Part shown: positions 17,032 to 25,359 of the stretch, one piece after another
Layout: every line of letters begins with the position of its first letter
Numbering within the stretch: position 1 is the first letter of the stretch
From: Alkalibacillus filiformis
Lineage (GTDB): Bacteria > Bacillota > Bacilli > Bacillales > Alkalibacillaceae
Assembly (NCBI RefSeq): GCF_030814115.1
Contig: NZ_JAUSUP010000002.1
Location: forward strand, 62,001 to 126,000
DNA: 64,000 nucleotides
Reading direction: 5' to 3'
Notes under the pieces: generated by a model
The model's input: only the letters and a program-made list of their open reading frames with translations
The model's database searches: none
Told to the model about the DNA's origin: nothing
Translations under genes and position numbers: made by a program

Positions 17032-18087
17032 TTAATCCCCCTTTAGCTGTGCTAAGTATTGATCCTTTTGTTCTTCGAGTTGCTCTGGCATTTCCTCAAA
17101 GACATAATCAAAAAGATCTGCAGGGTTAGCTTTCGGACTGTTTTCCATTGCATCTACAGCTGCTTCAACTTCAGCCTCTATTTTCTCTTTCGTTTCACTA
17201 ATCCACTCTTCATTCCAGTGGCCGTAGTTTTTCATAAACATCTCTAAACGATCTAATGGGTGAACAATTTCTTCACCTTGGCCATCCGGGCGGTACTTCG
17301 TTGGATCATCTGCAGTCGTGTGAGCACCTGTCCGCCACGTTACTGCCTCGATTAACGTTGGACCGCCACCTTCTCGCGCTCGATTAACTGCTTTTTCCAT
17401 TTCAAAATAAACGCTAAAACAGTCATTTCCATCAATTCTTACACTTGGCATATCATAAGCGAGCGCTTTTTGAGCTATTGTTTCTGAATTCATCTGTTTT
17501 TCAATCGGAACGGAAATCGCATAACCGTTGTTCTGATTAAAGAAAACAGTTGGCGTTTGAAAAACAGAAGCAAAATTTAACCCTTCATGAAAGTCACCCT
17601 CTGATGTTGCCCCATCACCGAAATAGGCTAGTGCGATATTAGTCGTCCCTTTTCGCTTTTCAGCCCACGCTGTTCCTGTTGCGTGCGGAATTTGCGTCGC
17701 AATTGGTACAGCCGCTGGGAAAATATTTTTACCTTCTGGTGGCACAACCCCTTCATGTCGGCCATTCCAATATAAAAACGTGCGCACCATATCAGCACCA
17801 AATGTCAACGTTGCACCATGATCACGATATGTTGGGAACATCCAGTCGCCATCTTCAAGTGCTAAGGCGCTACCAACTTGCGATGCTTCTTGCCCTTCAA
17901 ACGGCGGGTAAGTACCAATTCGCCCTTGCCTTTGAAGGTTGATCGCTTTACGGTCAAACGTACGAATTCTAAGCATGTTGTAATACATCGTGCGGACTAG
18001 CTCTTGATCGATTTTTTCTTCAAATGATGAATCAATTAAATTCCCTTGATCATCCATTACTTTCTTGATTGGGAATTGTTCTTCCAT
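17032..18087 (-). CDS. 2-oxoacid dehydrogenase E1 alpha subunit (candidate phenylpyruvate dehydrogenase)
   Basis: The 351-aa protein is a TPP-dependent E1 alpha. The TPP/Mg motif runs GDGATSEGDFHEGLNFA (near 166) to NQNNGYAIS (near 193). The phosphorylation-loop region RTGAHTTADDPTKYR contains the His that stabilises the intermediate. This subunit performs the decarboxylation and sets substrate choice. The sequence resembles Bacillus PdhA/BkdA families and alone does not define the substrate. It lies 21 bases after the phenylalanine dehydrogenase gene and in the same operon, so phenylpyruvate to phenylacetyl-CoA is the inferred reaction. Confidence 0.88.
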   Translation of the reverse strand: MEEQFPIKKVMDDQGNLIDSSFEEKIDQELVRTMYYNMLRIRTFDRKAINLQRQGRIGTYPPFEGQEASQVGSALALEDGDWMFPTYRDHGATLTFGADMVRTFLYWNGRHEGVVPPEGKNIFPAAVPIATQIPHATGTAWAEKRKGTTNIALAYFGDGATSEGDFHEGLNFASVFQTPTVFFNQNNGYAISVPIEKQMNSETIAQKALAYDMPSVRIDGNDCFSVYFEMEKAVNRAREGGGPTLIEAVTWRTGAHTTADDPTKYRPDGQGEEIVHPLDRLEMFMKNYGHWNEEWISETKEKIEAEVEAAVDAMENSPKANPADLFDYVFEEMPEQLEEQKDQYLAQLKGD

Positions 18088-18108
18088 CGTAAGACCCCCA
18101 ATTCTTTA

Positions 18109-19263
18109 TTAATGACGTATTTTCCATTTAGGGCTAACTGTGCGGTTGAAGAAACTATTACGTTTCTCACGATTAGACATTACTTTTTCGCACAGCTGAT
18201 CAGCCGCTTCAACAGTGGAAATTTCGTTAAATTCAGACTGCCTATATACTTCTAAAATCGTGTTGTATATTTCTTTCGTTTTTAATAAAACGCGTTCTTT
18301 ATTTGGTCCATATAGCTCATCTGCCACTTGTATGAGACCACCTGCGTTAACAATGTAGTCAGGAGCATAAAGAATGCCTCTTTTCGTTAATTCAATGCCA
18401 TGCTTTTCTTCTAACAATTGGTTATTAGCAGATCCAACGACTGCTTTAAATTGAAATTGCTCTATTGTCGTATCATTTATAATGCCACCCATTGCACACG
18501 GAACAAATATGTCAGCTGGTACTGAATAAATCTCATTTGTTTCAACAACCGTCACAGTCCCTTCAGCTGTTTGTGCCGCCTTCGCTTGAATTTCTTCGAT
18601 TGAGTCTTTATTAATATCCGACACGTATAACGAAGCGCCTTCTTCAAGCAATCGCTCAGCAATTTTAAAGCCAACTTTACCTAAACCTTGAATCGCGTAA
18701 GTAACGGGCTGTAAACTTTCATGACCAAAAAGCATTTTGTTCGTCGCTTTAAGTCCATAAATAACACTTTCAGTAGTAGGTATTGATGAATCGCCACCTC
18801 CACCGTATTCTTCTGGGATTCCAGCAATGCAATTTGTCTCTTTCATTGCATGAACGAAATCAGCTAATGTTGTACCCATGTCTGTACCTGTGTAAAATCG
18901 GCCGCTGAGAGATTCTACAAATTGGCCGAATGCGCGGAATAATTCTGGTGATTTATCTGTGTGGGGATCTCCTATAATGACAGCTTTGCCTCCACCGAAG
19001 TCTAAGTCAGCTGCTGCACATTTGTAGCTCATACCTTTGGATAATCTTAATACATCTTCTAATGCTTCATCGAACGATTCATAGGGTTGCATTCGACATC
19101 CACCGATTGCTGGTCCTAATTTCGTACTATGTATGGCGATAATAGCCTTTAAATTAGTCGATGGATCATTACAAAAAACGACTTGCTCATGTTCTGACAT
19201 TTTCTCGAGGAGTGATAAGTTTTCAATCTCATCATTTTTAGATGATGTCATAATATAACTCAT
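18109..19263 (-). CDS. pdh: Phenylalanine dehydrogenase
   Basis: This 384-aa NAD-dependent enzyme deaminates L-Phe to phenylpyruvate. Catalytic Lys81 (GMSYKCAAA) and Lys93 ([11 protein letters not shown]) are present, and the NAD site GLGKVG is at 193-198. The segment [12 protein letters not shown] at 121-132 is the form found in Lysinibacillus/Bacillus badius phenylalanine dehydrogenase; leucine dehydrogenases have YITAEDVGT there. [16 protein letters not shown] and the C-terminal [12 protein letters not shown] ending also match the Phe enzymes. AGGAGG precedes the start. It is followed by all four subunits of a 2-oxoacid dehydrogenase, which would consume its product. Confidence 0.93.
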   Translation of the reverse strand: MSYIMTSSKNDEIENLSLLEKMSEHEQVVFCNDPSTNLKAIIAIHSTKLGPAIGGCRMQPYESFDEALEDVLRLSKGMSYKCAAADLDFGGGKAVIIGDPHTDKSPELFRAFGQFVESLSGRFYTGTDMGTTLADFVHAMKETNCIAGIPEEYGGGGDSSIPTTESVIYGLKATNKMLFGHESLQPVTYAIQGLGKVGFKIAERLLEEGASLYVSDINKDSIEEIQAKAAQTAEGTVTVVETNEIYSVPADIFVPCAMGGIINDTTIEQFQFKAVVGSANNQLLEEKHGIELTKRGILYAPDYIVNAGGLIQVADELYGPNKERVLLKTKEIYNTILEVYRQSEFNEISTVEAADQLCEKVMSNREKRNSFFNRTVSPKWKIRH

Positions 19264-19293
19264 AGTTAACCTCCTATTCTATTCACAACCAAA

Positions 19294-19692
19294 TTAACCA
19301 TGTAACTGTCCTGTACGCTTTTCGATTACCTCCTTAGGTAGAATGACTTGCTTAACAGTTCCTTTTCCAATTAACTGTCCTTCTTCGCGGTAAGCCTCTA
19401 CTTCAGTGATCACTTGATGATCTTTATATTCAATTAAAGTTGCTGTTATACTAACATTCGTATTTAGCGGAGCAGCATCAAGATGTTTCACACTAACTGA
19501 TGCTCCCATACCTTCTTCATTTTCTTCTAAAAAAGGTAATATAATTTTTCGTGAAACCCACTCCATGTGGTACACCATCGAGACAGTAGAGTATACGGGA
19601 TGCACGACATTTCCTTCAAAACTCGCAAACATATCTTTCGTAACTTTTACTTCAATGGTCTCTTTCCTACCAACTTCCATGCCAGGCTTCAT
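19294..19692 (-). CDS. FlK-type hot-dog acyl-CoA thioesterase
   Basis: At 132 aa it matches the fluoroacetyl-CoA thioesterase (FlK)-like hot-dog family: KPGMEVG start, HMEWVSRK helix and VSVKHLDAAPLNTNV strand. Thr36, Glu44 and His70 have exactly the spacing of the FlK catalytic residues Thr42, Glu50 and His76. It is the first gene of the Phe dehydrogenase operon. A housekeeping role is plausible, releasing CoA from phenylacetyl-CoA or from stalled epoxide/oxepin intermediates as the unrelated PaaI does in proteobacteria. The substrate is inferred. Confidence 0.78.
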   Translation of the reverse strand: MKPGMEVGRKETIEVKVTKDMFASFEGNVVHPVYSTVSMVYHMEWVSRKIILPFLEENEEGMGASVSVKHLDAAPLNTNVSITATLIEYKDHQVITEVEAYREEGQLIGKGTVKQVILPKEVIEKRTGQLHG

Positions 19693-19738
19693 ACTATCAT
19701 CACTTCCATTCTAAAAATTAGAAGTCTTTTCGTTTATA

Positions 19739-19799
19739 TAAAAGCGCTTACATAATTCGTGAAAAAATGTGGTTCGTCAACAATTAATTTGACGAAACC
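19739..19799 (-). promoter_or_regulatory. Promoter, cre-like site and palindrome of the Phe dehydrogenase operon
   Basis: On the minus strand TTGACG (19775-19780) and AATTAT (19752-19757) are 17 bases apart. A cre-like TGTAAGCGCTTTTA (19739-19752), one mismatch from the core consensus, overlaps the end of the -10. An imperfect palindrome GGTTTCGTCAA-N8-TTGACGAACC (19771-19799) covers the -35. The arrangement fits CcpA repression plus a second, pathway-specific regulator. Confidence 0.55.
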
Positions 19800-19866
19800 G
19801 ATCACCTTTTGTCAAAGATTCATTCATTTAAAGTTGTCTCAAAACATATGACGTTTATATAACGCT

Positions 19867-19895
19867 ATTTTACCATTTTGTAATGGATAAAACAA
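19867..19895 (-). promoter_or_regulatory. Second candidate promoter of the Phe dehydrogenase operon
   Basis: Minus-strand TTGTTT (19890-19895) and TAAAAT (19867-19872) are 17 bases apart. The region between is a near-palindrome, TTTTATCCATT...AATGGTAAAA, which might bind a regulator. It lies just after the flavoprotein gene stop; no strong terminator separates them. Confidence 0.4.
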
Positions 19896-19921
19896 TAATT
19901 TATTTGAAAAGTGTTTATTTT

Positions 19922-20896
19922 CTAATAATTATATTGATCATTTAAAAACGTGAGCTGCTGTCTTGAGTGTTCAACTTGACTAGACGCCTCTTGCACCATG
20001 CCTTCAACTAACTCTCGGACAGTAGGAATGTCTTCTATTAACCCTGTAATTTGTCCACTGTTTAAAAATCCGTTTTCCAAGTCACCTTCTAATGCACCTT
20101 TACAATGTAGTTCTTCAGAGGTTAATTGACGGTACTCCTCTACAGTTAAGCCTGACTTCTCAAGATCAGTAAGCTTCTTTGCATATTCGGTATTCAAAAT
20201 ACGTCTAACTTGCCCTACTGTTCGGCCAACGATTGTCGTCCCTGTACCATTAGCTTCTAATATTTTCTCTTTGTAATGGGTGTGGAAAGGGGCTTCTTGA
20301 GTTGCAATGAAGCGCGTTCCCATTTGTACGCCACTAGCTCCAAGCATGAGGGTTGCGGCTAGACCTTTCCCATCACCGACGCCACCAGCAGCAAGAACTG
20401 GTACATTAACGTTTCGTACAATTTGTGGTACTAGAGTGAAAGTTGTTAGCTCTAAGTTTGAATTGATCCCAGCAGCTTCATAGCCTTCAGCAACTAACAA
20501 ATCAGCACCCGCTTCTTCAGCTTTTTTCGCATGTTTCACTGAAGCAACTAAAGTCATCACTTTAATCCCTTGTTCGTGAAGCTTTGGAATGTAAGGTGCT
20601 GGGTTTCCGGCAGACAATGATACGACAGGAACTTGTAAGTCGATCACAAGGTCAATTAGACGCTCAACATTTGGTGCAACAGCCATCGCAATGTTTACTG
20701 CAAACGGCTTATTCGTTAATTTTTTCGTTTTAGTTATTTTCATTTCGACCTCTTCTGGTGACATCGTGCCACAACCGATCGTGCCAAGTCCTCCTGCCTC
20801 TGAGACTGCTGCCGTTAGCTCTGGGCTACTTATATTACCCATTCCCCCTAATACGATTGGGTATTGAATGTTTAATAGATGACATACTGGATTCAT
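19922..20896 (-). CDS. NPD/FabK-like flavin oxidoreductase of the paa operon
   Basis: The 324-aa TIM-barrel flavoprotein resembles the nitronate monooxygenase/FabK family: PIVLGGMGNISSPELTAAVSEAG start, NIAMAVAPN near 68 and the FMN-phosphate loop AAGGVGDGKGLAATL at 169-183. The family motif EGxEAGGHxG is EGYEAAGINSN here (137-147), so the usual catalytic His is missing. Classical nitronate oxidation is therefore doubtful. It lies 37 bases after paaJ as the last gene of the operon. With no PaaE-type reductase present, a redox job in the pathway is possible but unproven. Confidence 0.75.
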   Translation of the reverse strand: MNPVCHLLNIQYPIVLGGMGNISSPELTAAVSEAGGLGTIGCGTMSPEEVEMKITKTKKLTNKPFAVNIAMAVAPNVERLIDLVIDLQVPVVSLSAGNPAPYIPKLHEQGIKVMTLVASVKHAKKAEEAGADLLVAEGYEAAGINSNLELTTFTLVPQIVRNVNVPVLAAGGVGDGKGLAATLMLGASGVQMGTRFIATQEAPFHTHYKEKILEANGTGTTIVGRTVGQVRRILNTEYAKKLTDLEKSGLTVEEYRQLTSEELHCKGALEGDLENGFLNSGQITGLIEDIPTVRELVEGMVQEASSQVEHSRQQLTFLNDQYNY

Positions 20897-20933
20897 AGCT
20901 TTCCTCCTCTAATACATGAAAGATTCCTGTTAC

Positions 20934-22133
20934 TTATATATTCTCAATTAAAGTTGAAATTCCCTGCCCGACACCCACACACATTGTCGCAACGCCTAGT
21001 TTCGTATCTTGCTTTTTCATTTCGTGAATTAACGTCGTTAAGATTCTAGCGCCACTTGCTCCTAGTGGATGACCAAATGCAATCGCGCCACCATTTACGT
21101 TAACTTTGTCTTCATCAAGGTTTAGCTGTTTCATACATTCAATAGACTGCGAGGCGAACGCTTCATTTAATTCGACTAAACCAATGTCTTCTATTGTGTA
21201 TTCCGTGCGCTTTAATAGTTTTTCAGTTGAGTAGATTGGTCCTAATCCCATAACAGCCGGCTCTAACCCTGCAGCCGCTCCACCAACATATTTAACTAAC
21301 GGCTTTAATCCTAACTCCTTCGCTTTTTCAGCACTCATTAAAAGTAAGGCAGAAGCACCGTCATTAACGCCTGATGCATTACCAGCTGTAACTGTACCTT
21401 CATCAAAGATTGGTCTTAGTTTACCTAACTTTTCTTTCGTTGTATTTGGACGCGGATGTTCATCTTGATTGATCATGAACTCATTTCCTTTACGATCAAC
21501 GTATTTAACAGGAACGATTTCGTCTTCGAACCGTCCGTTTTCAAAGGCTTTTTTTGCTTTCATTTGACTAGCGTAAGCAAACTCATCTTGTTCTTCTCTC
21601 GTAATTTCATATCGTTTTGCAACATTTTCTGCTGTTTGTGGCATCGTGTCAGCGCCGTACATTTCTTCCAATCTCTTATTTGTAAAACGCCACCCAATTG
21701 TCGTGTCATACATTTCCATATTGCCTCTTGGGAAATCTTTTTCTGGTTTTGCCATAACAAATGGTGCACGCGTCATACTTTCTGTGCCACCAGCAATATA
21801 AATATCACCATCACCTACTGTAATTGCACGTGCCGCTTGAATAACAGCATCCATACCTGAGCCACAAAGGCGATTTACAGTCGTCGCACTAACGTCAACT
21901 GGTAAGCCCGCTAATAACGTTGACATACGTGCCACGTTACGATTATCTTCCCCTGCTTGATTGGCATTACCGAAAATAACTTCTTCTATTTCCTCTGAAG
22001 GCAAGTTCGGATTGCGTTCTAATAACGCCTCAATGACGATCGCACCTAAATCATCTGGGCGGATTGTCTTAAGTGCACCGTTATATCTTCCAATCGGCGT
22101 TCTAACCGCATCAACAATGACTACTTCATTCAT
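20934..22133 (-). CDS. paaJ: Thiolase (3-oxoadipyl-CoA/3-oxo-5,6-dehydrosuberyl-CoA type)
   Basis: The 399-aa thiolase has acylated Cys in NRLCGSGMDAV near 88, GGTESMTRAPFVM near 116, His in NGGAIAFGHPLGASG near 350 and the second Cys in CVGVGQG near 386. In the phenylacetyl-CoA pathway PaaJ acts twice, cutting acetyl-CoA from the ring-opened C8 ester and later from 3-oxoadipyl-CoA. The ATG overlaps the paaH stop by four bases. Substrate is inferred from the operon; the sequence alone would also fit acetyl-CoA acetyltransferase. Confidence 0.88.
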   Translation of the reverse strand: MNEVVIVDAVRTPIGRYNGALKTIRPDDLGAIVIEALLERNPNLPSEEIEEVIFGNANQAGEDNRNVARMSTLLAGLPVDVSATTVNRLCGSGMDAVIQAARAITVGDGDIYIAGGTESMTRAPFVMAKPEKDFPRGNMEMYDTTIGWRFTNKRLEEMYGADTMPQTAENVAKRYEITREEQDEFAYASQMKAKKAFENGRFEDEIVPVKYVDRKGNEFMINQDEHPRPNTTKEKLGKLRPIFDEGTVTAGNASGVNDGASALLLMSAEKAKELGLKPLVKYVGGAAAGLEPAVMGLGPIYSTEKLLKRTEYTIEDIGLVELNEAFASQSIECMKQLNLDEDKVNVNGGAIAFGHPLGASGARILTTLIHEMKKQDTKLGVATMCVGVGQGISTLIENI

Positions 22134-23005
22134 TTTTTGATCAACTCATTTTCATTAGAATAATCATAAACACCACGGCCTGTTTTTCTTCCTAAACGAC
22201 CAGCTTTCACATACTTTTCAAGTAATGGTGCAGGTCGGTATTTTTCACCTAATGTTTCATACAAGTAGTTTAAATTATTAAGTCTAGCATCTAGTCCGAC
22301 TAAGTCACCTAGCTCAAGAGGTCCCATCGGGTAGTTCAGTCCTAATTTAATTGCTTTGTCGATATCTTCAGCTGAAGCTACACCTTCTTGAAGCATATGA
22401 AAGGCTTCATTACCGACTAACGCGCTAATTCGGCTCGTCACAAAACCTGGGAATTCATTAACTTCAACTGTTTCTTTTCCCATTTTCTCTGCTGTTTGGC
22501 GAACCATTTCAACCGTTTCATCGCTCGTCTCTAAACCTCTAATGATCTCGACTAATTTCATAACGTGAACTGGGTTAAAGAAGTGCATCGCGACTACTTT
22601 TTCAGGACGTTTCGTATAAGATCCTAATTCTGTCGGACTAATTGTAGACGTGTTTGAAGCTAAAATCGTATGATCTGGTGCATGTTGATCGGCTGTTTCG
22701 AGTACCTTTTGTTTTAGGTCAGACTTTTCCGGAACTGCTTCAATGACTAAATCTGCACTTGCAGCAGAACTCGCTAAGTCTAGTGAGGTGTGAAGACGCT
22801 CTAACAGTTGCTCAGCTTCTTCTTCTGTTACTTTGCCACGTTTGATCCCTTTTGCCGCGGTTTGCTTGGTGTGTTCATAGGCATCTTGTAACTGCTCTTC
22901 TGATACGTCGACGAGCTCAGTTTGATAACCTGAAAGGGCCGAGACATATGCTATGCCTCGCCCCATGACACCAGCACCCACGACAGTAACACGATTAATG
23001 GTCAT
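22130..23005 (-). CDS. paaH: 3-hydroxyacyl-CoA dehydrogenase
   Basis: The 291-aa protein is of the short 3-hydroxybutyryl/3-hydroxyadipyl-CoA dehydrogenase type. It has the NAD-binding VVGAGVMGRGIA near 8, LASNTSTISPTEL with the catalytic Ser/Thr region near 114, MHFFNPVHVMKLVEI with the catalytic His near 139, and a C-terminal dimer domain ending GRLGRKTGRGVYDY. I use the ATG at 23005 because AAAGG is ten bases upstream; a GTG two codons earlier is too close to it. It probably oxidises 3-hydroxyadipyl-CoA. Confidence 0.88.
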   Translation of the reverse strand: MTINRVTVVGAGVMGRGIAYVSALSGYQTELVDVSEEQLQDAYEHTKQTAAKGIKRGKVTEEEAEQLLERLHTSLDLASSAASADLVIEAVPEKSDLKQKVLETADQHAPDHTILASNTSTISPTELGSYTKRPEKVVAMHFFNPVHVMKLVEIIRGLETSDETVEMVRQTAEKMGKETVEVNEFPGFVTSRISALVGNEAFHMLQEGVASAEDIDKAIKLGLNYPMGPLELGDLVGLDARLNNLNYLYETLGEKYRPAPLLEKYVKAGRLGRKTGRGVYDYSNENELIKK

Positions 23006-23035
23006 GGACACTCTACCTTTCTATCATTCTATTAT

Positions 23036-24553
23036 TTACACGTTGAATGGATTAAGAGGTTTTGAGCCATAGTATGAAAGAACACTCTTATCTTCCATAT
23101 ATAAATCTAGCGTTTCGACTGTTAGTTCACGGCCGAACCCTGACTGTTTGTAACCACCGAATGGCGTACCAGGGAATGCTGAGAATGGGCTGTTTACCAT
23201 TACGATTCCCGCTTGGATTTGGTGTGCGACTCGAGTAGCGCGACCTTGATTCGTCGTCCAAATCGCTGAACCTAATCCGTATTTCGTATCGTTAGCACGC
23301 TTGATCACATCTTTTTCGTCTGTAAATTTCTCAACGACGACAACTGGGCCGAAGATCTCTTCTTGTACAGCTTTCATATCAGGTGTTACGTCCGTAATAA
23401 CTGTTGGTGCATACCAATAGCCATCTTCAAAACCTTCTGGGTAAATTTGTTTACCACCTGTTGCAATTGTCGCACCGTCTTGAACAGCAGACTGAACGTA
23501 ACCATCAATTATATCTAACTGTTCTTGGCTTATAATTGAACCAAGGTGAGTTCCTTTATTAAACGGATCGCCTGATTGTAGCTTTTCCGTTTTATCAATA
23601 AACTGCTCCATAAACTCATCATAAATTGATTCATGAACAAACATACGTGAACGCGCTTCACACGATTGACCTGTGTTGAAGAAGATTCCAAATAATGAAC
23701 CAGGAACCGCCGCTTCTAGATCAGCATCTTCAAACACGATATTAGGTGACTTACCACCTAACTCAAGAGTGACACGCTTAAGCGTTTGAGATGCTTTTTC
23801 CATAATGTCTTTACCAGTCGGAGTTGAACCTGTGAATGCAACTTTGTTAATGTCTTCATGTTGTACTAAGTAATCACCAACAACACTTCCTGAACCAGGA
23901 ATCGTATTGACGACACCTTCTGGAACACCCGCTTCATGGCAAATCTCGTTTAATAAAAGAGCCGTAATTGGCGTTAAACTAGCTGGCTTAATGACAACTG
24001 AGCAACCAGCTGCAATGGCAGGGGCAATCTTCCATGCCGCCATCATCATTGGGTAGTTCCACGGAATAATTTGAGCACATACACCAACAGGCTCTTTATG
24101 CGTATAGTTAAAGAAACCGTACGGCATATTGTTCACTTCACCACGATGCCCAACAATCGCGCCTGCGTAAAATTCAAAATCCTCAATTGACTGGTTAATT
24201 TGAACTTGTGCAGCACCAACCGATTTACCACTGTTTAGCACTTCCATTTCAACTAGCTCTTTAAATCGTGAACGCATAATTGATGCGATGTTGTTTAATA
24301 CACGAGCACGCTTTCCTACTGGGTACTTGCGCCATTTTCCGTGATCAAACGCAGCTCGAGCTGCCTGAACAGCCTTTTCTGCATCTTCCTCACTTGCTTT
24401 TGCTACTGTTGCAATCACTTCCCCTGTTGCGGGGTTATAAGTTTCGAACGTGTCTTTTGAACTACTATCAACTCTTTCACCATTAATGATCATCCCATAA
24501 TGATCACGCTTCATTTCCCCTACTTGTTCAATTGCCTCTTTCGTTAATTCCAT
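23036..24553 (-). CDS. Aldehyde dehydrogenase in the paa operon (candidate PaaZ-type semialdehyde dehydrogenase)
   Basis: This 505-aa NAD(P)-dependent aldehyde dehydrogenase has IIPWNYPMMMAAWKIAPA near 163, the general-base Glu in [11 protein letters not shown] near 263, catalytic Cys in FNTGQSCEARS near 296 and EEIFGPVVVV near 394. In proteobacteria the oxidation of the ring-opened semialdehyde is done by the N-terminal domain of PaaZ. Here a free-standing aldehyde dehydrogenase sits between paaG and paaH and no MaoC-type hydratase domain is fused or nearby. It could equally be a phenylacetaldehyde dehydrogenase. The operon position favours the semialdehyde role, by inference. Confidence 0.82.
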   Translation of the reverse strand: MELTKEAIEQVGEMKRDHYGMIINGERVDSSSKDTFETYNPATGEVIATVAKASEEDAEKAVQAARAAFDHGKWRKYPVGKRARVLNNIASIMRSRFKELVEMEVLNSGKSVGAAQVQINQSIEDFEFYAGAIVGHRGEVNNMPYGFFNYTHKEPVGVCAQIIPWNYPMMMAAWKIAPAIAAGCSVVIKPASLTPITALLLNEICHEAGVPEGVVNTIPGSGSVVGDYLVQHEDINKVAFTGSTPTGKDIMEKASQTLKRVTLELGGKSPNIVFEDADLEAAVPGSLFGIFFNTGQSCEARSRMFVHESIYDEFMEQFIDKTEKLQSGDPFNKGTHLGSIISQEQLDIIDGYVQSAVQDGATIATGGKQIYPEGFEDGYWYAPTVITDVTPDMKAVQEEIFGPVVVVEKFTDEKDVIKRANDTKYGLGSAIWTTNQGRATRVAHQIQAGIVMVNSPFSAFPGTPFGGYKQSGFGRELTVETLDLYMEDKSVLSYYGSKPLNPFNV

Positions 24554-24573
24554 TAAAAATCCACTCCTCTCGA

Positions 24574-25356
24574 TTATTTTCCGATGAAATTTGGTTCGCG
24601 TTTTTCTTTAAATGCTTGAATACCTTCTTGATGGTCATTAGATAAACCAGCTATTCGCTGGGCTTGTGCTTCACTTTCAAGTACATCTTGATAATCTGAA
24701 TGCATGCCATCCATCATATAACGCTTAACTAACGCAACCGCTTTGGTTGGCATACTCGCTAACTTTTGCGTAAACGCTTCAACTTGCTTATCCCACTCGT
24801 CTTGTGGAACCACTTCAGTTGCCAATCCTAATCCATAAGCTTCTTCACCCGTAATCGGCTTTCCTAGTACGGAGATTTCCATAGCCTTCGCGTATCCGAC
24901 TATTCGTGGCAAGTTATAAATAAACCCTGAATCAGGGATTAAGCCGATGTTTATAAAAGCACTGACGAATTTCGCTTGCGGTTGTACAAGTCTAAAATCA
25001 CACGCTAACGCTAAACTCATTCCGGCACCTGCTGCTGTGCCATTAACCGCAGCAACTACAGGCTTAGGCGTTTCTTTAATCGCTTTTAACATTGGGTGAT
25101 ACCTTTTTCTTAAAAAAGTGGCGTGATTCGTGTTTTCATCAACACCTTGTAGATCTTGACCAGCACAAAAGGCTTTTCCTTCACCTGTAAAGACGATACA
25201 ACGGACGTCATCGTTTTTCGTTGCTTGCTTTAGCGCCCGTGTAACTTCGTAATTCATTCCTTCAGTAAATGCGTTATACGCTGACGGTCGGTTAAGTGTA
25301 ATCGTTGCAACACCTGAGTACTCTTCATATTTAATCGTTTGAAATTCTTTCCCCAT
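24574..25356 (-). CDS. paaG: Ring 1,2-epoxyphenylacetyl-CoA isomerase (oxepin-forming)
   Basis: This 260-aa crotonase-fold protein has the CoA/oxyanion-hole loops GEGKAFCAGQDLQGVD near 58 and NGTAAGAGMSLALACDFRL near 105. The sequence FINIGLIPDSGFIYNLPRIVG near 135 contains the PDSG that marks PaaG, which isomerises the epoxide to the seven-membered oxepin. It is 3 bases from the preceding crotonase gene and 20 before the aldehyde dehydrogenase gene, in one transcript. Confidence 0.88.
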   Translation of the reverse strand: MGKEFQTIKYEEYSGVATITLNRPSAYNAFTEGMNYEVTRALKQATKNDDVRCIVFTGEGKAFCAGQDLQGVDENTNHATFLRKRYHPMLKAIKETPKPVVAAVNGTAAGAGMSLALACDFRLVQPQAKFVSAFINIGLIPDSGFIYNLPRIVGYAKAMEISVLGKPITGEEAYGLGLATEVVPQDEWDKQVEAFTQKLASMPTKAVALVKRYMMDGMHSDYQDVLESEAQAQRIAGLSNDHQEGIQAFKEKREPNFIGK

Positions 25357-25359
25357 GAC

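Noticed and set aside
18109-19263. Leucine dehydrogenase (bcd) of a branched-chain amino acid operon
   Set aside because: The segment TGTDMG and the C-terminal NSFF...PKW match phenylalanine dehydrogenase; leucine enzymes carry TAEDVG. No ptb/buk genes of the usual bkd operon are present.
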